Below, piece by piece: positions 54,626-64,000 of a stretch of 64,000 bases of DNA. A program made the position numbers and the translations under genes. Every line of letters starts with the position of its first letter. Positions within the stretch are counted from its first letter, which is position 1. The stretch comes from Progne subis subis (lineage: Eukaryota > Chordata > Aves > Passeriformes > Hirundinidae). The notes below the pieces were generated by a model. That model was not told the DNA's origin. It did not search any database and saw only the letters and a program-made list of their open reading frames with translations. The stretch covers positions 1-64,000 of the forward strand of contig JAKJHU010000534.1 in assembly GCA_022316685.1 (NCBI GenBank), given 5' to 3'.

Positions 54626-55282
54626 TGTCCTGGGGTGACTGTGTATCCCCAATCGTCTGTTGGGTGCAGGGGGGAGGGCAAGCGCGGTTTGTTTTTCCCC
54701 AGGAAAACTCTGCTCATCCAAGTGACCTTGAAGCGGGGGAGCTGGAACTCGGCGAGACTGAAGAAGCTCTGTTGTTTTTCTCGGGCAGTTAGTTTAGTTT
54801 AGTGCTAGCATAGTGTTAGATGCTGTAGAATAGCTGAAGCTTTTTTTGCTTTTTTTTGCTTTCTTCTTTTTTTTTCTTTTTTTTCTTTCCTTTTTTCTTT
54901 TTTTTTTTGCCCTCTCCTCGGAACTGTTCCAACCTCTCCGGACTGAGGACCTGGGGAAGCACCGGGGGGCCTCCACAGGGGACCCACCCCACCGAGACCA
55001 CCAAGACCAGCCCTGCACATCTCTTTTTTCCAACGTCAGCGGAGAGAGAGTGGTGGAGCACACTGACAATCTTCAAGAGGAGAGACTTTCTTTAAGTTTG
55101 TTATCCCTCCGTAAGCGGCACGAAGTTCTTGTCATCGGGTATTGTGCTGGGAGTGCTTTGCCTGTGTAATAAACAGGTTTTTTCCACTTCTCTCTGAGGA
55201 AGTTTTTCCTGAACCGGTCGGGGGAGGGGAGAGGGGGGCCCCTTGGGAGGATTTCTCCCAAAATCTGCCTGAAACCACCACA
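54626..55282 (+). repeat. ERV3 3' LTR
   Basis: 657 bp. The only difference from the 5' LTR that I found is one extra T in the polypyrimidine stretch. Confidence 0.94.
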
Positions 55283-55287
55283 CTATG
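55283..55287 (+). repeat. Target-site duplication CTATG, right of ERV3
   Basis: The second copy of CTATG. The unit continues with TATATTATAGATACC. Confidence 0.92.
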
Positions 55288-57779
55288 TATATTATAGATA
55301 CCATAATTCACATAGCATGTCGTGATAGAGATTGTATTTATTTATATTGCTGATATTATTTTTCATATTTTACATTTCACTTTTTATTAATTATACTTTC
55401 CTATTTTTCTATTGATTTTTAAAATTTTCTCTTTGTTTATATGTTAAACGACGTTTTAAACTATACAAATTCATTAACCTGACGCATCAGAACTACAATC
55501 AATTCGAATTAAATGAGCCTGCTTTTCTAAAGGGTAAAGATTTCATTCTCATTAAATAATATTGGCAGATGTTCTCTTTCTGTGGTTTTTTTCGGGGGGG
55601 GGGGGGAGTGTTTTTTGTGTGGAGGGTTTTTTTGGTTGGGTTTTTTTTGGTGGTTTGTGGGTTTTTTTGTTTTGGGGGTTTTTTTGGTTGTTTGCTTTGT
55701 TTTGGATTTCTTTCTGACTAAACAATGAGGTTTGGAGACTTCCAGAATAAAAAATCTACTTTCTTTTATTGCTGCCTCTGAAATACACCCCGACATCAAG
55801 TGACTGCTGCTAACACTGTTCATGGATAGAATGAGACCTCTTAGGGTATAAAAGGAAAAGATGGCACCTGGCGTTTACAGCTTTCTCCCTTCGGGTTCTT
55901 CAATGGAATAGAAAATACAGAGGTTTTGCTCTCACTCCCGATTCTATCCAGGCCTTCGGTGGGTGGCCACGGATGTAATTTTTCACCTTCTTTGTTGCCA
56001 GCAGCCAACCTGCCACAAACTTGGGGTAAAAAAGGGTAAGGAAAAGGAAAAAGAAAAAAAGAAAACACGAATTAAAATAAAATAAAATAAAACATTTTAA
56101 AATACAATAAGAGTTATTAAAAAGAAAAAAAAGTATATATAAATATATATAAAATAAAATAAAAAGGAAAATAAAAATTAAACAATCTTTTAAAAATTAA
56201 AAGAAACTTTAAAATAATAAAAACAAAAGTAAAAATAAAAACAAATAAAATAAAATTATAAAGCTTGAAGAAATAAAAGAGAAAACCTTTTTAAAATACA
56301 AACAAAAAAATTACATGAATAAATAAAACTCGATAAAAGAGAATTAAAACAATTGCTAAAGTCAAAAAGTAAAATAAATAATGATATAAAAATAAATGCA
56401 GCTGGGAGGAAAACTTCCAAAAAAACCACCTCAGAACAGTCCAATGTCCAGCAAATCCCCCGAACCTCCCCTGGAAACCTCCCCCCGCCTGAAACCCCAA
56501 ATTCCCATTCTTAGTCCCCCATATCTCGCCTTGAGAATCCCCCAAACCCTCCTCATATGCCCAAAAATTTCCACTCAAGCCCCAAATTCCCCTCTTGAAG
56601 CTCCAAATTCCCCCCCTAAACTCCCCCTCGATTCCCCAAAATGCCCTCGGGAACCCCCAAGTCCTCCCCGGGACCCTCCCAATTCCCTCCTGAACCCCCA
56701 CATTTCCACCCCCAAACCCTCACAATTTTTCCTCTTAACCCCCGAGCCCCCGAGCCCCCAGATTTCTCCTGCAAATTCACCTCTGGGTCTCTTCCTCCTC
56801 CGGCAGCGGCCGGGGCCCCCGCCGGCACTGCAGGCAGCGCGGCCAAACCCAGAATCCAGGCCCCCCAGCGCCCCCCACACCTCAGAATCCAAGTCCCACT
56901 CAGGACTGCCCTCATGAGCCACGAGCCTCCTCGGGAGACACCGAAATCAGGGAAGGGCGTGGGGGACCCCGGGGGGAATTCGGGATCCGCCAAAAATCGG
57001 AGAGGGGAGAAAACATGGCAGAGGAAATTTTGGGGCGGGGGGGGGGGGGGGATGGGACGGGACGCGGCCAAGGGGAATTGAAGGGATCCAGGTAAGAATT
57101 CCGGGGTTTGCGGGGGACGAGGAGGACCGGAAACGCCCCTCAGCCACGCAGAAACCCATAGAGATAAGGGGTGGCGGACCAGAAACGCCCCCGCCCTCTT
57201 GGAATCATCGAGATAGCAAAGAGGGGCACCGGAATGCCGCTCCGCCACGCAGAAAAACCATAGAGATACGGAGTGGCGGACCGGAAACGCCCCCCGCCCT
57301 CTCGGAATCATCGAGATAGCGAAGAGGGGCACCGGAATGCCGCTCCGCCACTCAGAAAAACCACAGAGATATGGAGGGGCGGACCGGAAACGCCCCCCGC
57401 CCGATCGGAATAATACACTTATTCCCTCGGAGGACCGGGACTCCCCTTCGCCACGCGGAAATCATAGCGATGGCGGCTGGAGGACCGGAGCTGTGCAGCT
57501 GCAGGTGCTTCCTGTCATGATTTCCCAACTGAGCCCCCCTGCTCCCGCACGTCTAGGGGCTATGGCATCCTCGCCGACCTCGTGGGAAGGTGCCAGCGCA
57601 GGGAGCCCTGAGGGGCGAGCCCCAATAAAGGCGCTGGGAGCCCCCAGAAATCCGAATTTGGGGAGGGGGACACGGGATGGGACAAAAGTCAAGTTCGTTT
57701 GTTGGTAGTTTTTTGAGGGGTTTATTGGGGGGGCGGGGGGGGGGGAGGTGAGTCCTGACGCCCTCAGCTCCCCTCTTTT
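55283..57779 (+). repeat. Macrosatellite unit 11, right arm
   Basis: The remainder of unit 11. Without ERV3 and one duplication it would be about 2903 bp. Private variants include CGATAAAAGAGAATT near 56332 (a short deletion), CCCTCTTGGAATC near 57195 and GCCACTCAGAAA near 57348. TATA box at 55847-55855. No gene is visible. Confidence 0.94.
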
Positions 57780-60688
57780 TTGGCCACGATGACAACAGCA
57801 GACAGAATCAGACCTGAAAGGGAAAGGGGAGAGGTTTGGACCTACAAGAAGTCCCCCAGAAGTCCTAAACATCCCCCAGATTTCCCCCCTGGAAGTCCAA
57901 AACCCCCTCAGAACTTCCCAGGACCGCTCTGTGTCCACAGCACTGTCCCGAAGCTCGACCTGGCCTCGGGGACAGGGAGAGAAGGGAGGCAAAAAAGAAC
58001 GTGCCCAAAAATACCCGCCCAAAAACCTCTAAAAGAAATGCCCCAAAAGACCCCCCAAGCGCAACTACCGCAACCCTGCCGCTCGCCAAATTCGAACCAA
58101 AAAAGCCTTCGTGCTAGGCTATATTTTAAATTTTAGTATTTATTATGTTTATATTTATCATTATCGTTTCTGTTTTATATCTGTACCTATGTATATTATA
58201 GATATCATAATTCACATAGCATGTCGTGATAGAGATTGTATTTATTTATATTGCTGATATTATTTTTCATATTTACATTTCACTTTTTATTAATTATACT
58301 TTCCTATTTTTCTATTGATTTTTAAAATTTTCTCTTTGTTTATATGTTAAACGACGTTTTAAACTATACAAATTCATTAACCTGACGCATCAGAACTACA
58401 ATCAATTCGAATTAAATGAGCCTGCTTTTCTAAAGGGTAAAGATTTCATTCTCATTAAAATAATATTGGCAGATGTTCTCTTTCTGTGGTTTTTTTTTGG
58501 GGGGGGGGAGTGTTTTTTGTGTGGAGGGTTTTTTTGGTTGGGTTTTTTTTGGTGGCTTTGTGGGTTTTTTTGTTTTGGGGTTTTTTTTGGTTGTTTGCTT
58601 TGTTTTGGATTTCTTTCTTACTAAACAATGAGGTTTGGAGACTTCCAGAATAAAAAATCTACTTTCTTTTATTGCTGCCTCTGAAATACACCCCGACATC
58701 AAGTGACTGCTGCTAACACTGTTCATGGGTAGAATGAGACCTCTTAGGGGATAAAAGGAAAAGATGGCACCTGGCGTTTACAGCTTTCTCCCTTCGGGTT
58801 CTTCAATGGAATAGAAAATACAGAGGTTTTGCTCTCACTCCCGATTCTATCCAGGCCTTCGGTGGGTGGCCACGGATGTAATTTTTCACCTTCTTTGTTG
58901 CCAGCAGCCAACCTGCCACAAACTTGGGGTCAAAAAGGGTAAGGAAAAGAAAAAGAAAAAAAGAAAACATGAATTAAAATAAAATAAAATAAAACATTTT
59001 AAAATACAATAAGAGTTATTAAAAAGAAAAAAAAAGTGTATATAAATATATATAAAATAAGATAAAAAGGAAAATAAAAATTAAACAATATTTAAAAACT
59101 TAAAAGAAACTTTAAAATAATAAAAACAAAAGTAAAAATAAAAACAAATAAAATAAAATTATAAAGCTTGAAGAAATAAAAGAGAAAACCTTTTTAAAAT
59201 ACAAACAAAAAAATTACATGAATAAATAAAACTCAATAAAATAAAAGAGAATTAAAACAATTGCTAAAGTCAAAAAGTAAAATAAATAATGATATAAAAA
59301 TAAATGCAGCTGTGAGGAAAACTTCCAAAAAAACCACCTCAGAACACTCCAATGTCCAGCAAATCCCCCGAACCTCCCCTGGAAACCTCCCCCCGCCTGA
59401 AACCCCAAATTCCCATTCTTAGTCCCCCATATCTCGCCTTGAGAATCCCCCAAACCCTCCTCATATGCCCAAAAATTTCCACTCAAGCCCCAAATTCCCC
59501 TCTTGAAGCTCCAAATTCCCCCCCTAAACTCCCCCTCGATTCCCCAAAATGCCCTCGGGAACCCCCAAGTCCTCCCCGGGACCCTCCCAATTCCCTCCTG
59601 AACCCCCACATTTCCACCCCCAAACCCTCACAATTTTTCCTCTTAACCCCCAAATCCGCCCCTGAGCCCCCAGATTTCTCCTGCAAATTCACCTCTGGGT
59701 CTCTTCCTCCTCCGGCAGCGGCCGGGGCCGCCGCCGGCACAGCAGGCAGCGCCCCCAAACCCAGAATCCAGGCCCCCCAGCGCCCCCCAAACCTCAGAAT
59801 CCAAGTCCCACTCAGGACTGCCCTCATGAGCCACGAGCCTCCTCGGGAGACACCGAAATCAGGGAAGGGAGTGGGGGACCCCGGGGGGAATTCGGGGTCC
59901 GCCAAAAATCGGAGAGGGGAGAAAACATGGCAGAGGAAATTTTGGGGGGGGGGGGGGGGGATGGGACGGGACGCGGCCAAGGGGAATTGAAGGGATCCAG
60001 GTAAGAATTCCGGGGATTGGGGGGGACGAGGAGGACCGGAAACGCCCCTCAGCCACGCAGAAACCCATAGAGATAAGGGGTGGCGGACCAGAAACGCCCC
60101 CGCCCTCTCGGAATCATCGAGATAACAAAGAGGGGCACCGGAATGCCGCTCCGCCACGCAGAAAAACCATAGAGATACGGAGTGGCGGACCGGAAACGCC
60201 CCCCGCCCTCTCGGAATCATCGAGATAGCGAAGAGGGGCACCGGAATGCCGCTCCGCCACGCAGAAAAACCACAGAGATATGGAGGGGCGGACCGGAAAC
60301 GCCCCCCGCCCGATCGGAATAATACACTTATTCCCTCGGAGGACCGGGACTCCCCTTCGCCACGCGGAAATCATAGCGATGGCGGGTGGAGGACCGGACC
60401 TGTGCAGCTGCAGGTGCTTCCTGTCATGATTTCCCAACTGAGCCCCCCTGCTCCCGCACGTCTAGGGGCTATGGTATCCTCGCCGACCTCGTGGGAAGGT
60501 GCCAGCGCAGGGAGCCCTGAGGGGCGAGCCCCAATAAAGGCGCTGGGAGCCCCCAGAAATCCGAATTTGGGGAGGGGGACACGGGATGGGACAAAAGTCA
60601 AGTTCGTTTGTTGGTAGTTTTTTGAGGGGTTTATTGGGGGGGCGGGGGGGGGGGAGGTGAGTCCTGACGCCCTCAGCTCCCCTCTTTT
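57780..60688 (+). repeat. Macrosatellite unit 12 (subfamily B)
   Basis: A full unit of 2909 bp. From about 57955 onward it carries a linked set of variants shared with units 13 and 14: GCTCGACC, GACCCCCCAAG, GCCGCTCGCC, TATATCTGTACC, GGATAAAAGG in place of the TATA box, GCTGTGAGG, CCAAATCCGCCCCTG, GGGCCGCCGCC, TTCGGGGTCC, GATAACAAAG, GGTGGAGGACCGGACC and CTATGGTATCC. No gene is visible. Confidence 0.95.
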
Positions 60689-63598
60689 TTGGCCACGATG
60701 ACAACAGCAGACAGAATCAGACCTGAAAGGGAAAGGGGAGAGGTTTGGACCTACAATAAGTCCCCCAGAAGTCCTAAACATCCCCCAGATTTCCCCCCTG
60801 GAAGTCCAAAACCCCCTCAGAACTTCCCAGGACCGCTCTGTGTCCACAGCACTGTCCCGAAGCTCGACCTGGCCTCGGGGACAGGGAGAGAAGGGAGGCA
60901 AAAAAGAACGTGCCCAAAAATACCCGCCCAAAAACCTCTAAAAGAAATGCCCCAAAAGACCCCCCAAGCGCAACTACCGCAACCCTGCCGCTCGCCAAAT
61001 TCGAACCAAAAAAGCCTTCGTGCTAGGCTATATTTTAAATTTTAGTATTTATTATGTTTATATTTATCATTATCGTTTCTGTTTTATATCTGTACCTATG
61101 TATATTATAGATATCATAATTCACATAGCATGTCGTGATAGAGATTGTATTTATTTATATTGCTGATATTATTTTTCATATTTTACATTTCACTTTTTAT
61201 TAATTATACTTTCCTATTTTTCTATTGATTTTTAAAATTTTCTCTTTGTTTATATGTTAAACGACGTTTTAAACTATACAAATTCATTAACCTGACGCAT
61301 CAGAACTACAATCAATTCGAATTAAATGAGCCTGCTTTTCTAAAGGGTAAAGATTTCATTCTCATTAAAATAATATTGGCAGATGTTCTCTTTCTGTGGT
61401 TTTTTTTTGGGGGGGGGGAGTGTTTTTTGTGTGGAGGGTTTTTTTGGTTGGGTTTTTTTTGGTGCTTTGTGGGTTTTTTTGTTTTGGGGTTTTTTTGGTT
61501 GTTTGCTTTGTTTTGGATTTCTTTCTTACTAAACAATGAGGTTTGGAGACTTCCAGAATAAAAAATCTACTTTCTTTTATTGCTGCCTCTGAAATACACC
61601 CCGACATCAAGTGACTGCTGCTAACACTGTTCATGGGTAGAATGAGACCTCTTAGGGGATAAAAGGAAAAGATGGCACCTGGCGTTTACAGCTTTCTCCC
61701 TTCGGGTTCTTCAATGGAATAGAAAATACAGAGGTTTTGCTCTCACTCCCGATTCTATCCAGGCCTTCGGTGGGTGGCCACGGATGTAATTTTTCACCTT
61801 CTTTGTTGCCAGCAGCCAACCTGCCACAAACTTGGGGTCAAAAAGGGTAAGGAAAAAGAAAAAGAAAAAAAGAAAACATGAATTAAAATAAAATAAAATA
61901 AAACATTTTAAAATACAATAAGAGTTATTAAAAAGAAAAAAAAAAGTGTATATAAATATATATAAAATAAGATAAAAAGGAAAATAAAAATTAAACAATA
62001 TTTAAAAACTTAAAAGAAACTTTAAAATAATAAAAACAAAAGTAAAAATAAAAACAAATAAAATAAAATTATAAAGCTTGAAGAAATAAAAGAGAAAACC
62101 TTTTTAAAATACAAACAAAAAAATTACATGAATAAATAAAACTCAATAAAATAAAAGAGAATTAAAACAATTGCTAAAGTCAAAAAGTAAAATAAATAAT
62201 GATATAAAAATAAATGCAGCTGTGAGGAAAACTTCCAAAAAAACCACCTCAGAACACTCCAATGTCCAGCAAATCCCCCGAACCTCCCCTGGAAACCTCC
62301 CCCCGCCTGAAACCCCAAATTCCCATTCTTAGTCCCCCATATCTCGCCTTGAGAATCCCCCAAACCCTCCTCATATGCCCAAAAATTTCCACTCAAGCCC
62401 CAAATTCCCCTCTTGAAGCTCCAAATTCCCCCCCTAAACTCCCCCTCGATTCCCCAAAATGCCCTCGGGAACCCCCAAGTCCTCCCCGGGACCCTCCCAA
62501 TTCCCTCCTGAACCCCCACATTTCCACCCCCAAACCCTCACAATTTTTCCTCTTAACCCCCAAATCCGCCCCTGAGCCCCCAGATTTCTCCTGCAAATTC
62601 ACCTCTGGGTCTCTTCCTCCTCCGGCAGCGGCCGGGGCCGCCGCCGGCACAGCAGGCAGCGCCCCCAAACCCAGAATCCAGGCCCCCCAGCGCCCCCCAA
62701 ACCTCAGAATCCAAGTCCCACTCAGGACTGCCCTCATGAGCCACGAGCCTCCTCGGGAGACACCGAAATCAGGGAAGGGAGTGGGGGACCCCGGGGGGAA
62801 TTCGGGGTCCGCCAAAAATCGGAGAGGGGAGAAAACATGGCAGAGGAAATTTTGGGGGGGGGGGGGGGGGATGGGACGGGACGCGGCCAAGGGGAATTGA
62901 AGGGATCCAGGTAAGAATTCCGGGGATTGGGGGGACGAGGAGGACCAGAAACGCCCCTCAGCCACGCAGAAACCCATAGAGATAAGGGGTGGCGGACCAG
63001 AAACGCCCCCGCCCTCTCGGAATCATCGAGATAACAAAGAGGGGCACCGGAATGCCGCTCCGCCACGCAGAAAAACCATAGAGATACGGAGTGGCGGACC
63101 GGAAACGCCCCCCGCCCTCTCGGAATCATCGAGATAGCGAAGAGGGGCACCGGAATGCCGCTCCGCCACGCAGAAAAACCACAGAGATATGGAGGGGCGG
63201 ACCGGAAACGCCCCCCGCCCGATCGGAATAATACACTTATTCCCTCGGAGGACCGGGACTCCCCTTCGCCACGCGGAAATCATAGCGATGGCGGGTGGAG
63301 GACCGGACCTGTGCAGCTGCAGGTGCTTCCTGTCATGATTTCCCAACTGAGCCCCCCTGCTCCCGCACGTCTAGGGGCTATGGTATCCTCGCCGACCTCG
63401 TGGGAAGGTGCCAGCGCAGGGAGCCCTGAGGGGCGAGCCCCAATAAAGGCGCTGGGAGCCCCCAGAAATCCGAATTTGGGGAGGGGGACACGGGATGGGA
63501 CAAAAGTCAAGTTCGTTTGTTGGTAGTTTTTTGAGGGGTTTATTGGGGGGGCGGGGGGGGGGGGAGGTGAGTCCTGACGCCCTCAGCTCCCCTCTTTT
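60689..63598 (+). repeat. Macrosatellite unit 13 (subfamily B)
   Basis: A full unit of 2910 bp, almost identical to unit 12. It differs at CTACAATAAG near 60750 (shared with unit 14), CATATTTTAC, GGTGCTTTG near 61463 and GAGGACCAG near 62938. No gene is visible. Confidence 0.95.
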
Positions 63599-64000
63599 TT
63601 GGCCACGATGACAACAGCAGACAGAATCAGACCTGAAAGGGAAAGGGGAGAGGTTTGGACCTACAATAAGTCCCCCAGAAGTCCTAAACATCCCCCAGAT
63701 TTCCCCCCTGGAAGTCCAAAACCCCCTCAGAACTTCCCAGGACCGCTCTGTGTCCACAGCACTGTCCCGAAGCTCGACCTGGCCTCGGGGACAGGGAGAG
63801 AAGGGAGGCAAAAAAGAACGTGCCCAAAAATACCCGCCCAAAAACCTCTAAAAGAAATGCCCCAAAAGACCCCCCAAGCGCAACTACCGCAACCCTGCCG
63901 CTCGCCAAATTCGAACCAAAAAAGCCTTCGTGCTAGGCTATATTTTAAATTTTAGTATTTATTATGTTTATATTTATCATTATCGTTTCTGTTTTATATC
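63599..64000 (+). repeat. Macrosatellite unit 14, partial right end
   Basis: The first 402 bp of another subfamily B unit (CTACAATAAG, GCTCGACC and TATATC variants), cut by the window edge. The array evidently continues. Confidence 0.93.

Larger units (their letters stand above)
48431..55282 (+). mobile_element. ERV3: class III (ERV-L-like) provirus with intact gag and pol
   Basis: A 6852-bp provirus: LTR, tRNA-Lys primer site, gag, TAG, pol, a short non-coding stretch, polypurine tract, LTR. The LTRs are 656 and 657 bp and seem to differ only by one T in a homopolymer. The class III assignment rests on the 5-bp duplication, the YIDD reverse transcriptase motif, a Gag without CCHC knuckles and the absence of env. 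No dUTPase domain is visible after integrase, unlike mammalian ERV-L. It shares no sequence similarity visible to me with ERV1 and ERV2. Both main frames are uninterrupted, making it the most complete element in the window. Confidence 0.9.

Overview
The window is animal DNA, most likely from a bird and perhaps a songbird. This is inferred from long CCCCAAATTCCC-style pyrimidine tracts and from young class I and class III endogenous retroviruses (ERVs) of the kind common in bird W-linked, pericentromeric or microchromosomal repeats. No host gene, rRNA, tRNA or CRISPR array was found. Almost everything is a head-to-tail macrosatellite whose unit is about 2.91 kb. Using the TTGGCCACGATGAC landmark as phase zero, units begin at 601, 3604, 6517, 9428, 12343, 24328, 27240, 30152, 42203, 45111, 48020, 57780, 60689 and 63599. 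That is 13 full units plus a partial unit at each end.

Each unit carries the same series of compositional blocks: a GC-moderate segment, an AT-rich segment, a G/T-only tract with long G runs, a short unique segment with a TATA box, an A-rich tract, a C-rich pyrimidine tract, a G run, a consensus 5' splice site, about 3.5 copies of a 102-103 bp minisatellite, a hairpin next to AATAAA, and another G run. The many open frames in the units are proline-, glycine- or lysine-rich by-products of this composition and are not called as genes.

Three ERVs interrupt three different units at three different phases. ERV1 (12401-21474, plus strand) and ERV2 (32149-41408, minus strand) belong to one gammaretrovirus-like (class I) family: tRNA-Pro primer site, Gag with a PPxY motif and one CCHC knuckle, an amber stop between gag and pol, YVDD reverse transcriptase, GPY-type integrase, and 601-614 bp LTRs. 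Both lack a normal env. In its place is an AT-rich repeat segment followed by a 103-codon open frame that resembles a signal peptide plus the N-terminal part of a surface subunit. ERV1 has identical-looking LTRs and a 4-bp target duplication (GTTT), yet gag and pol carry single-base frameshifts. ERV2 has LTRs differing by about eight changes, no target duplication, about 110 bp of host unit missing, and more frameshifts.

ERV3 (48431-55282, plus strand) is a class III, ERV-L-like element with near-identical 656/657 bp LTRs, a 5-bp duplication (CTATG), a tRNA-Lys primer site, and uninterrupted gag (645 codons) and pol (protease, reverse transcriptase, RNase H, integrase) in the same frame, separated by one TAG. 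It has no env. Its Gag begins with several hydrophobic segments, and a hairpin with pseudoknot potential follows the TAG.

Each ERV occurs in one unit only, so the insertions postdate the last amplification of the units around them. The right-hand units (from about 57.95 kb) form a distinct sequence subfamily. The first 2.5 kb, and some hybrid variants in the units at 30.2 and 42.2 kb, look like consensus problems typical of assembled tandem repeats.
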